From Saccharomycodes ludwigii (Eukaryota; Ascomycota; Saccharomycetes; Saccharomycodales; Saccharomycodaceae), in assembly GCF_020623625.1 (NCBI RefSeq), contig NC_060205.1:1-64000 (forward strand): 64,000 nt of DNA, written 5' to 3'. Below, one piece after another: positions 34,901 to 39,248 of the stretch. Made by a program: the position numbers and the translations under genes. Each line of letters starts with the position of its first letter. Position 1 is the first letter of the stretch. The notes below the pieces were generated by a model. That model did not search any database. It was not told the origin of the DNA and was given only the letters and a program-made list of their open reading frames with translations.

Positions 34901-36669
34901 GTGGTAGTAACACCTTCAGCTTCTGGAGTTTCAACTGTGTAGATAGTGGAGGTAGTTGGAATACCATCTGATCCAATACTGGTAGTAACACTAGTACCAA
35001 TGGTAGAAGTAAATGTACCAGTCCATGGTGTGTAAGTGGTTGTAACACCTTCAGCTTCTGGAGTTTCAACTGTGTAGATAGTGGAGGTAGTTGGAATACC
35101 ATCTGATCCAATACTGGTAGTAACACTAGTACCAATGGTAGAAGTATATGTACCAGTCCATGGTGTGTAAGTAGTAGTAGTACCTTCAACTTCTGGAGTC
35201 TCAACTGTGTAGATAGTAGAGGTTGTTGGAATACCATCTGAACCAACACTGGTGGTAACACTGGTACCAATAGTGGAAGTGTATGTACCAGTCCATGGTG
35301 TGTAGGTGGTAGTAGTATCTTTAGCTTCTGGTGTTTCGATATAGATTAAAGTAGAAGTGGTAGAAAATCCATCAGATCCGACAATAGTGGTAACACCAGT
35401 GGAGTAAGTAGATGTGTAAGTACCAGTCCATTCCATGGTAGTAGTACTGATTTCAGCTGGGGTTTCAATGTAGATCAAAGTAGAAGTGGTGGGCAATCCA
35501 TCAGACCCAACAATAGTGGTAACACCAGTGGAGTAGGTAGATGTGTAAGTACCAGTCCATTCATTGGTAGTAGTACTGATTTCAGCTGGCGTCTCGACAT
35601 AGTATAAAGTAGACAAGGTAGTGAACCCATCAGCCCCGACGTATGTAGTAATACTAGTTGCATAAGTAGTAGTGTACGTTCCGGTCCATTGCTGAGTGGT
35701 GGTTGAACTAACATCAGCATCTGGTGTTTCTATTATAACAATATTTTCTGTAATGGTGGATGATTTTGAAGTGACAACTGTAGTGGTAGTATAAGTGCTT
35801 GTAATGTTTTGAGACCAGCCAACAGTCGTTGTAACTACTGGAGCATCACAGACCTCAGAAGAGTCTGCCATATTAAAAACAATGTCATCCCATTCGTTAT
35901 GGTAAACACCATCTGGGCCTGTATAACCCAATTCTAAACCACCATCGTTGTTGGTATTAACGTAAAACAATCTAATAGGATAATAAACACCTGCAATTAA
36001 ATCAACTTGAATTTGGTTGGTACCACTTGGCCCATTTGCTGTCCATAAAGAGTAAACTTGATATGTTTCTATGGAAATAGAAGTGCCACTTTCCATACAA
36101 CAATCAAAAGCAATACCGGCACCCAAAGAAACGATACCTAAATCATCAACATACTGTAATTGAATGAGATAGGAACCAGAAACTGGTGGGACAAAATAAC
36201 CAGTAGCAACCATAGCCCAATTAGTTAAGAAGAATTCTTCTGTATAACCAAAGCCTGATGGCAAAGTACCTTCAACAGCGATATTAACATAACCAGCTGG
36301 CAACTCAAAAAGATATGTAAGATTGGTGGCATCATTAACTTGTGCAAACATCCCCTGATCAACGTAACCGCCTTCAATATAGGAATCTTCTAAATAAGTT
36401 GTTCTATCAGGAGTCCCGGTAATTGCAGAAATACTGTAGGATAGCCAATTATAATTATAAAACTTAACTTGAAACCCTGACGTACGGCTGGAAATAGCAC
36501 TTGAATCAGGATTACAACCATTAACTGTACCATCAGTTGCAATACCAATTGCAGAAACATAGGAACTAGGTGAAAAATACGAGATATAAAAGTGGAGATA
36601 AACCAAAACTAGTGACAACAAATTTAGGTTTTTGCTGCCCCGTTGGCGAAATATACTGCTCAAAACCAT
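16942..36669 (-). CDS. Giant GPI-anchored flocculin/adhesin with PA14 (GLEYA-like) head
   Basis: A 6,575-residue cell-surface protein. Residues 1-40 are a secretion signal (hydrophobic 17-30, likely cleavage after YVSA). Residues about 51-275 form a Flo/Epa-type PA14 lectin head: Asp-Asp in YVDDLG (D175, D176) matches the calcium-coordinating cis-Asp pair, AFDCC (187-191) is the conserved double Cys, and GLELGY (244-249) matches the GLEYA motif. From about residue 300 to 6080 run about 130 Thr-rich flocculin repeats of 44-45 residues (core WTGTYTTT...VETP). The stalk continues with a Ser/Thr-rich linker, six or seven repeats of about 40 residues (NTPVTVTKTSV with Asn runs), and ends in a hydrophobic tail (KMFFTLFVLFFNLF) typical of a GPI signal. 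Predicted role: sugar-dependent flocculation or adhesion, covalently linked to wall glucan. S. cerevisiae Flo1 is 1,537 residues, so this is over four times longer. The whole frame is open. It is flanked by 5.3 kb (3') and 2.6 kb (5') without genes. Confidence 0.95.
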   Translation of the reverse strand: MVLSSIFRQRGSKNLNLLSLVLVYLHFYISYFSPSSYVSAIGIATDGTVNGCNPDSSAISSRTSGFQVKFYNYNWLSYSISAITGTPDRTTYLEDSYIEGGYVDQGMFAQVNDATNLTYLFELPAGYVNIAVEGTLPSGFGYTEEFFLTNWAMVATGYFVPPVSGSYLIQLQYVDDLGIVSLGAGIAFDCCMESGTSISIETYQVYSLWTANGPSGTNQIQVDLIAGVYYPIRLFYVNTNNDGGLELGYTGPDGVYHNEWDDIVFNMADSSEVCDAPVVTTTVGWSQNITSTYTTTTVVTSKSSTITENIVIIETPDADVSSTTTQQWTGTYTTTYATSITTYVGADGFTTLSTLYYVETPAEISTTTNEWTGTYTSTYSTGVTTIVGSDGLPTTSTLIYIETPAEISTTTMEWTGTYTSTYSTGVTTIVGSDGFSTTSTLIYIETPEAKDTTTTYTPWTGTYTSTIGTSVTTSVGSDGIPTTSTIYTVETPEVEGTTTTYTPWTGTYTSTIGTSVTTSIGSDGIPTTSTIYTVETPEAEGVTTTYTPWTGTFTSTIGTSVTTSIGSDGIPTTSTIYTVETPEAEGVTTTYTPWTGTFTSTIGTSVTTSIGSDGIPTTSTIYTVETPEAEGVTTTYTPWTGTFTSTIGTSVTTSIGSDGIPTTSTIYTVETPEADAVTTTYTPWTGTYTSTIGTSVTTSIGSDGIPTTSTIYTGETPEAEGVTTTYTPWTGTFTSTIGTSVTTSIGSDGIPTTSTIYTVETPEAEGVTTTYTPWTGTFTSTIGTSVTTSIGSDGIPTTSTIYTVETPEADAVTTTYTPWTGTFTSTIGTSVTTSVGSDGIPTTSTIYTVETPEAEGVTTTYTPWTGTFTSTIGTSVTTSIGSDGKPTTSTIYTVETPTNNGVTTTYTPWTGSVTSTIGTSVITTTGTDGIPTTSTIYTVETPTDHVSTTYTTWTGTYATTVGTNVITTTGSDGIPTTSTIYTVETPTDHVSTTYTTWTGTYATTVGTNVITTTGSDGIPTTSTIYTVETPTDHVSTTYTTWTGTYATTVGTGITTTTGSDGIPTTSTIYTVETPTDHVSTTYTTWTGTYATTVGTGITTTTGSDGIPTTSTIYTVETPTDHVSTTYTTWTGTYATTVGTNVITTTGSDGIPTTSTIYTVETPTDHVSTTYTTWTGTYATTVGTNVITTTGSDGIPTTSTIYTVETPTDHVSTTYTTWTGTYATTVGTGITTTTGSDGIPTTSTIYTVETPTDHVSTTYTTWTGTYATTVGTNVITTTGSDGIPTTSTIYTVETPTDHVSTTYTTWTGTYATTVDTNVITTTGSDGIPTTSTIYTVETPTDHVSTTYTTWTGTYATTVGTGITTTTGSDGIPTTSTIYTVETPTDHVSTTYTTWTGTYATTVGTGITTTTGSDGIPTTSTIYTVETPTDHVSTTYTTWTGTYATTVGTNVITTTGSDGIPTTSTIYTVETPTDHVSTTYTTWTGTYATTVGTGITTTTGSDGIPTTSTIYTVETPTDHVSTTYTTWTGTYATTVGTGITTTTGSDGIPTTSTIYTVETPTDHVSTTYTTWTGTYATTVGTGITTTTGSDGIPTTSTIYTVETPTDHVSTTYATWTGTYATTVGTNVITTTGSDGIPTTSTIYTVETPTDHVSTTYTTWTGTYATTVGTGITTTTGSDGIPTTSTIYTVETPTDHVSTTYTTWTGTYATTVGTGITTTTGSDGIPTTSTIYTVETPTDHVSTTYTTWTGTYATTVGTNVITTTGSDGIPTTSTIYTVETPTDHVSTTYTTWTGTYATTVGTNVITTTGSDGIPTTSTIYTVETPTDHVSTTYTTWTGTYATTVDTNVITTTGSDGIPTTSTIYTVETPTDHVSTTYTTWTGTYATTVGTGITTTTGSDGIPTTSTIYTVETPTDHVSTTYTTWTGTYATTVGTGITTTTGSDGIPTTSTIYTVETPTDHVSTTYTTWTGTYATTVGTGITTTTGSDGIPTTSTIYTVETPTDHVSTTYTTWTGTYATTIGTSVTTSIGSDGIPTTSTIYTVETPEAEGVTTTYTPWTGKFTSTIGTSVTTSIGSDGIPTTSTIYTVETPEAEGVTTTYTSWTGTYTSTIGTTVVTTTGTDGIPTTSTTYTVEIPMIPAGSTTYEAWTGIYTTTIGTTVFTTTGTDGKPTTSTVYTVETPENYGASTTNVPWTGTYTSTIGTTIFTTTGTDGKPTTSTVYTVETPENHGASTTNVPWTGSVTTTVGTSIFTTTGTDGKPTTSTIYTVETPTNNGVTTTYTPWTGSVTSTIGTSVITTTGTDGKPTTSTIYTVETPANNGVTTTYTPWTGSVTSTIGTSVITTTGTDGIPTTSTIYTVETPANHGASTTNVPWTGSVTTTVGTNVITTTGSDGIPTTSTIYTVETPTDHVSTTYTTWTGTYATTVGTGITTTTGSDGIPTTSTIYTVETPTDHVSTTYTTWTGTYATTVGTNVITTTGSDGIPTTSTIYTVETPTDHVSTTYTTWTGTYATTVGTGITTTTGSDGIPTTSTIYTVETPTDHVSTTYTTWTGTYATTVGTGITTTTGSDGIPTTSTIYTVETPTDHVSTTYTTWTGTYATTVGTNVITTTGSDGIPTTSTIYTVETPTDHVSTTYTTWTGTYATTVGIGITTTTGSDGIPTTSTIYTVETPTDHVSTTYTTWTGTYATTVGTGITTTTGSDGIPTTSTIYTVETPTDHVSTTYTTWTGTYATTIGTSVTTSIGSDGIPTTSTIYTVETPEAEGVTTTYTPWTGTFTSTIGTSVTTSIGSDGIPTTSTIYTVETPEAEGVTTTYTSWTGTYTSTIGTTVVTTTGTDGIPTTSTTYTVEIPMIPAGSTTYEAWTGIYTTTIGTTVFTTTGTDGKPTTSTVYTVETPENYGASTTNVPWTGTYTSTIGTTIFTTTGTDGKPTTSTVYTVETPENHGASTTNVPWTGSVTTTVGTSIFTTTGTDGKPTTSTIYTVETPTNNGVTTTYTPWTGSVTSTIGTSVITTTGTDGKPTTSTIYTVETPANNGVTTTYTPWTGSVTSTIGTSVITTTGTDGIPTTSTIYTVETPANNGVTTTYTPWTGSVTSTIGTSVITTTGTDGIPTTSTIYTVETPTDHVSTTYTTWTGTYATTVGTNVITTTGSDGIPTTSTIYTVETPTDHVSTTYTTWTGTYATTVGTNVITTTGSDGIPTTSTIYTVETPTDHVSTTYTTWTGTYATTVGTGITTTTGSDGIPTTSTIYTVETPTDHVSTTYTTWTGTYATTVGTGITTTTGSDGIPTTSTIYTVETPTDHVSTTYTTWTGTYATTVGTGITTTTGSDGIPTTSTIYTVETPTDHVSTTYTTWTGTYATTVGTNVITTTGSDGIPTTSTIYTVETPTDHVSTTYTTWTGTYATTVGTNVITTTGSDGIPTTSTIYTVETPTDHVSTTYTTWTGTYATTVGTNVITTTGSDGIPTTSTIYTVETPTDHVSTTYTTWTGTYATTVGTGITTTTGSDGIPTTSTIYTVETPTDHVSTTYTTWTGTYATTVGIGITTTTGSDGIPTTSTIYTVETPTDHVSTTYTTWTGTYATTVGTGITTTTGSDGIPTTSTIYTVETPTDHVSTTYTTWTGTYATTVGTNVITTTGSDGIPTTSTIYTVETPTDHVSTTYTTWTGTYATTVGTGITTTTGSDGIPTTSTIYTVETPTDHVSTTYTTWTGTYATTIGTSVTTSIGSDGIPTTSTIYTVETPEAEGVTTTYTPWTGTFTSTIGTSVTTSIGSDGIPTTSTIYTVETPEAEGVTTTYTSWTGTYTSTIGTTVVTTTGTDGIPTTSTTYTVEIPMIPAGSTTYEAWTGIYTTTIGTTVFTTTGTDGKPTTSTVYTVETPENYGASTTNVPWTGTYTSTIGTTIFTTTGTDGKPTTSTVYTVETPENHGASTTNVPWTGSVTTTVGTSIFTTTGTDGKPTTSTIYTVETPTNNGVTTTYTPWTGSVTSTIGTSVITTTGTDGKPTTSTIYTVETPANNGVTTTYTPWTGSVTSTIGTSVITTTGTDGIPTTSTIYTVETPANNGVTTTYTPWTGSVTSTIGTSVITTTGTDGIPTTSTIYTVETPTDHVSTTYTTWTGTYATTVGTNVITTTGSDGIPTTSTIYTVETPTDHVSTTYTTWTGTYATTVGTNVITTTGSDGIPTTSTIYTVETPTDHVSTTYTTWTGTYATTVGTGITTTTGSDGIPTTSTIYTVETPTDHVSTTYTTWTGTYATTVGTGITTTTGSDGIPTTSTIYTVETPTDHVSTTYTTWTGTYATTVGTGITTTTGSDGIPTTSTIYTVETPTDHVSTTYTTWTGTYATTVGTNVITTTGSDGIPTTSTIYTVETPTDHVSTTYTTWTGTYATTVGTNVITTTGSDGIPTTSTIYTVETPTDHVSTTYTTWTGTYATTVGTNVITTTGSDGIPTTSTIYTVETPTDHVSTTYTTWTGTYATTVGTGITTTTGSDGIPTTSTIYTVETPTDHVSTTYTTWTGTYATTVGIGITTTTGSDGIPTTSTIYTVETPTDHVSTTYTTWTGTYATTVGTGITTTTGSDGIPTTSTIYTVETPTDHVSTTYTTWTGTYATTVGTNVITTTGSDGIPTTSTIYTVETPTDHVSTTYTTWTGTYATTVGTGITTTTGSDGIPTTSTIYTVETPTDHVSTTYTTWTGTYATTIGTSVTTSIGSDGIPTTSTIYTVETPEAEGVTTTYTPWTGKFTSTIGTSVTTSIGSDGIPTTSTIYTVETPEAEGVTTTYTSWTGTYTSTIGTTVVTTTGTDGIPTTSTTYTVEIPMIPAGSTTYEAWTGIYTTTIGTTVFTTTGTDGKPTTSTVYTVETPENYGASTTNVPWTGTYTSTIGTTIFTTTGTDGKPTTSTVYTVETPENHGASTTNVPWTGSVTTTVGTSIFTTTGTDGKPTTSTIYTVETPTNNGVTTTYTPWTGSVTSTIGTSVITTTGTDGKPTTSTIYTVETPANNGVTTTYTPWTGSVTSTIGTSVITTTGTDGIPTTSTIYTVETPANHGASTTNVPWTGSVTTTVGTNVITTTGSDGIPTTSTIYTVETPTDHVSTTYTTWTGTYATTVGTGITTTTGSDGIPTTSTIYTVETPTDHVSTTYTTWTGTYATTVGTNVITTTGSDGIPTTSTIYTVETPTDHVSTTYTTWTGTYATTVGTGITTTTGSDGIPTTSTIYTVETPTDHVSTTYTTWTGTYATTVGTGITTTTGSDGIPTTSTIYTVETPTDHVSTTYTTWTGTYATTVGTNVITTTGSDGIPTTSTIYTVETPTDHVSTTYTTWTGTYATTVGTGITTTTGSDGIPTTSTIYTVETPTDHVSTTYTTWTGTYATTVGTGITTTTGSDGIPTTSTIYTVETPTDHVSTTYTTWTGTYATTVGTNVITTTGSDGIPTTSTIYTVETPTDHVSTTYTTWTGTYATTVGIGITTTTGSDGIPTTSTIYTVETPTDHVSTTYTTWTGTYATTVGTGITTTTGSDGIPTTSTIYTVETPTDHVSTTYTTWTGTYATTIGTSVTTSIGSDGIPTTSTIYTVETPEAEGVTTTYTPWTGTFTSTIGTSVTTSIGSDGIPTTSTTYTVEIPMIPAGSTTYEAWTGIYTTTIGTTVFTTTGTDGKPTTSTVYTVETPENYGASTTNVPWTGTYTSTIGTTIFTTTGTDGKPTTSTVYTVETPENQGVTTTYTPWTGSVTSTIGTTVFTTTGTDGKPTTSTAYTVETPENHGVTTTYTPWTGSVTSTIGTTVFTTTGTDGKPTTSTVYTVETPENHGVTTTYTPWTGSVTSTIGTTVFTTTGTDGKPTTSTVYTVETPENHGASTTNVPWTGSVTTTVGTSIFTTTGTDGKPTTSTIYTVETPTNNGVTTTYTPWTGSVTSTIGTSVITTTGTDGIPTTSTIYTVETPANHGASTTNVPWTGSVTTTVGTSIFTTTGTDGKPTTSTIYTVETPTNNGVTTTYTPWTGSVTSTVGTSVITTTGTDGKPTTSTIYTVETPTNNDVTTTYTPWTGSVTSTIGTSVITTTGTDGKPSTSTIYTVETPANYDISTTFTSWGGAYTSTYSTNIFTVTGSNGLFTTSTIIYVETPGFGYFNTTSSKSLPLTSIPGTTNTEPFTNPSKGSSTSETFTNSAPGTTSTSETVSPVNPTTETSGLPSSVTRTTVIVTSGRTITSTIVTCDATTTTIPNNNNNNNGGSNNSGSEVYSVSSETSNTPVTVTKTSVFTTSGSTITATITSTIVPNNNNNNGGSGSSETGNTPVTVTKTSVFTTSGSTITATITSTIVPNNNNNNGGSGNSETANTPVTVTKTSVFTTSGSTITSVITSTIVPNNNNNGGSGNSETANTPVTVTKTSVFTTSGSTITATITSTIVPNNNNNNGGSGSSETANTPVTVTKTSVFTTSGSIITATITSTIVPNNNNNNGGSGSSETANTPVTVTKTSVYTTSGSTITSVITSTIVPNNNNENGSGSSGNASEYVETISSGSVYTTVTKSANGNSGNSDNVITKTTSGGKVSTTTIQSETVSSTAAIEVQSIQSQPASSGLISIYQAGAVSNRISTFKMFFTLFVLFFNLF
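17240..18060 (-). repeat. Intragenic repeats of about 120-125 bp in the adhesin C-terminal stalk
   Basis: Six close copies, and one more diverged copy further N-terminal, encode units of about 40 residues with NTPVTVTKTSV, TTSGSTIT and an Asn run of five or six residues. The Asn runs are GTT/AAC trinucleotide repeats and vary in length between copies, as expected for slippage. This array lies just before the GPI signal and is unrelated to the 132-bp flocculin repeats. Confidence 0.9.
20143..30666 (-). repeat. Higher-order repeats in the adhesin (A-B-B-A' blocks)
   Basis: The same ordered group of unit types restarts at 20143, 22675, 25603 and 28531, and again at 30667. Two adjacent blocks are exactly 2,928 bp each (22675-25602 and 25603-28530) and are almost identical after their first 100-200 bp. 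The outer blocks (20143-22674, 2,532 bp; 28531-30666, 2,136 bp) resemble each other and differ in length by 396 bp, which is three 132-bp units. This is a recent segmental amplification on top of the basic array. Confidence 0.85.
31141..32734 (-). repeat. Second higher-order period of 1,584 bp in the adhesin
   Basis: A rare unit variant (TGTATCAACG on the + strand, encoding VDTNV instead of VGTNV) occurs at 31141 and again at 32725. The offset of 1,584 bp equals twelve 132-bp units, and neighbouring unit types match over much of the interval. This marks a separate duplication from the 2,928-bp blocks. Confidence 0.7.
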
Positions 36670-36693
36670 TTGAAACTATTTAGATATGGCAGA

Positions 36694-36727
36694 ATATATA
36701 TATATATATATATATGTATGTATATTG
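36694..36727. promoter_or_regulatory. AT dinucleotide tract just upstream of the adhesin start
   Basis: About 11 AT units followed by GTATGTATAT, 25-58 bp 5' of the adhesin ATG on the minus strand. It may serve as a TATA-like or nucleosome-excluding element. The same kind of tract also occurs elsewhere between genes in this window. Confidence 0.35.
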
Positions 36728-38072
36728 GTATATGAAAATAGAGTGTGGTTTCTATGTGGTTGTTTTTGTAACTATATTCTTAATTGGAAGAAACTTTTTA
36801 ACGAGTTAAAAATCAGTATCAAATAGTTAGTAAAAAAAAAAAAACATATAAAAAATTAAAGCTTTCTTTTTTATATACATCAGAATTCTTGAAAAAATAA
36901 GGTTTTTATAAATCCTGAGCAATTACTTCTTCCATTTTTTCTTTTTCCTTCCATGCTGGTATTGTTTTCATTATTATTTAAAATGATCTTTAGGGAATCA
37001 AAGGTCAAACAAAAGTTCTTGTTAACTAAATTGGAAATGATAAGAGAAAATATTGAAATAAAATAGCTATAACAATATAACACAATATAATTTTTCATAA
37101 TGTTTTTTATTCTAGCTATTATATTTTCATTCCGACTCGAAAACCTTCGGAAATTCTTATTCCCTCGTTAAATGGTAAGCTTTAAAAAAAAAAAAAAAAA
37201 AAATTAAAAATAAAAAGTTGGTTTGTTTACCATCCATTTAGCGTTACGAATACTCTATTGATTATTGTTGTAAATAACCTAAAACTTGAATAGTACGAGT
37301 ATATTTCATAGAGCCATATCATGAAAATATCTTTTTTTATTTTTTTACGAAAATAAAAAGGTGTAAAGCAGATGTAAATTAACTGATGTAATAAAAAAAA
37401 AAAAACTTTTTTTTTTACACTATTAGTGTTTAAATCTTAATTTTTTCTATAGTCAGCTTAGAGTTACCTTTTAATAATAATACGTAGCATAATTTGGAAT
37501 ATATATTCCTTAGTTTAAAGCTTAAATATATGTTTAAAACCACATGATGCTTAGAAGTCTCAATGTTGTAAGAGTATTCATTTCAATGATAAAAATGAGT
37601 GATAAAACAAAAGGATGTTTCAGCCATAATAATTAATATTACTAATTTAAATTATTAGAAAAGGTAAACATAGTAATGCAAATTGATATTGATGTAAATT
37701 TTTAAAATTTAATCTTTAAACATATTCGACAATAGAAGGAAATTCAAGCAACAAAAGATTTATTGAAATAGTAACTTCCATGCATTAGCGTAAGTTAATC
37801 CCTCCTCTTTCCTTAAAAGCGACTTTATATTACAATTAATTTCTTCCGTATTGTTAAATATATATATATATTTTTTTTTTATGAATTTTGAATTCTTTTT
37901 AGTATCATGATGAGTTTAAATAAAGAAAATATTTCCATTAGAGATGAATAAATAAATAAATATAATAATCTTTAGTTAAGTTATATGATACTCTTGTTGT
38001 TTTTTATTTTGTGTGTTGTAAAGTACAAAGCAAAAAAAATTTTTTTTTTTTTCTTTTTATATGATAAGTTGT

Positions 38073-38086
38073 ACGGAAAGTTCCGT
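38073..38086. promoter_or_regulatory. CGG-N6-CCG inverted repeat (zinc-cluster type site)
   Basis: ACGGAAAGTTCCGT places CGG and CCG in inverted orientation six bases apart. This is the arrangement bound by Ppr1-type Zn2Cys6 dimers. It lies about 1.4 kb upstream of the adhesin and about 1.2 kb past the end of a Zn2Cys6 gene. The link to that protein is speculation. Confidence 0.3.
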
Positions 38087-39248
38087 GATTACAGGCTCAG
38101 CGAAAAGTATACTTTTTGATCTAAGTTTCGTTAACGTGAAAATTATGTACGAAAAAGTAACAGAAAATCTATAAATAGAAACTAAATCTAGAACATAAAA
38201 ATATAATCTAGAACCATTCGAATTTTTTTTTTTTTTTTTTTTTTTTTACTATACAAAATAAAATTGCCGTGTATTAAAATATCCTTCCGTGATAAATAAT
38301 ATTACACATTCTCTTTCATATTTACTATTTTTTTTTTCCAAATAAAACAAAAAAAATAACTAAATAAAAACTAATAACAGTTAGTAATTCATCCTTATTA
38401 TATCAGAATGTAAGTTATTAACCTTTTTATAAACGGGATTTCACTCTCAGTAAAAACTACCGTTTGGCTAGTTATGAATTTCTACAGGTTAAAATCATTT
38501 AAATATTTATTTAAATACTATATTGCTGTTCGCCTATTGTTATTACGTTCATATAATATGCATACAACTATAGAACAAAAATGTTCTGTGTAAAAACGTT
38601 ATTGGTATTGTCAAAAATATGGATTACAACTTTAGAAAAAATTCAACTTATATGTATAACAGGATCGGTTTAAATTCTATTATTTATTTTGTTACCTTCC
38701 GGGTGAAAAAAACATTTTTTTAAAACTTGTTAGGTATATAGCTCAAAACATATAAAGTATAACACATTCCTTGTTATTTATACATATTTATTTCTTATTT
38801 TTGATTCTTTATAAAATTGAAAATCTGTATGTTTATTTATTTATTACATATTTTTATAACACTTGGGTCTTACTACAGCCAACAGAAATCTGAAAATAGG
38901 TTTGTATCAAATGAAAGAGAGCAAAACCCGCATTCCTGTAAATAACTCTATCTTATTGTTCTCATCTATATTTTTCTTTCCTATTTAATGTAAAGTGTGT
39001 TTGCATTACGTTGTTCTGTGTTTTTTTCTTTTCCTTTTTCCCTCCTACGTATATATATATACATATATATATATAATTTTTATTATCTTTGTTCTTGAAA
39101 AAATGATCAATAAATTAATCTGTAACAACAACAGCAACAAAATCTTTTGAGATGCATGGCTGCATTTTTTCCTCTTGTTTTTTTTTTCTTTTTTTTTTTT
39201 TAATATTATTATTGTCCCTTTTTATGTTTTACTACTAACTCCCTCCCT

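Larger units (their letters stand above)
18420..35760 (-). repeat. Flocculin repeat array: about 130 coding units of 132-135 bp
   Basis: About 17.3 kb of tandem coding units. Two main types are visible. The 132-bp TDHVSTTYTTWTGTYATT type carries an alternating segment reading either GTGITTTT or GTNVITTT. The 135-bp EAEGVTTTYTPWTGTFTS type dominates near the head domain and at block junctions. Less common variants (NNGVTTTYTPW, NHGASTTNVPW, MIPAGSTTYEAW) occur as fixed groups. All units are multiples of three, so copy-number change keeps the frame. Confidence 0.95.
36670..39248. other. Long gene-free upstream region of the adhesin
   Basis: 2.6 kb lies between the adhesin start and the 3' end of the zinc-cluster gene. 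It holds an AT dinucleotide tract (36694-36727), poly-A/T runs (37183-37203, 38223-38248), an AT tract at 39047-39076, and a CGG-N6-CCG palindrome at 38074-38085. No frame above about 70 codons looks real. Yeast flocculin genes such as FLO11 have unusually long promoters, so a regulatory role is plausible. Confidence 0.65.

Noticed and set aside
18931-35270. Long + strand frames (up to 1,119 codons) and other minus-strand frames across the adhesin repeats
   Set aside because: They are stop-free only because the 132-bp unit lacks stops in those frames. They have no domain, signal or independent homology, and the main frame has all flocculin features.
18420-35760. Tandem repeats as a CRISPR-like or non-coding satellite array
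   Set aside because: Units are contiguous, in frame and encode Thr-rich flocculin repeats; there are no spacers, and the genome is a yeast.
36880-37098. 72-codon minus-strand frame upstream of the adhesin
   Set aside because: No recognisable domain, AT-driven composition, and no supporting neighbours.
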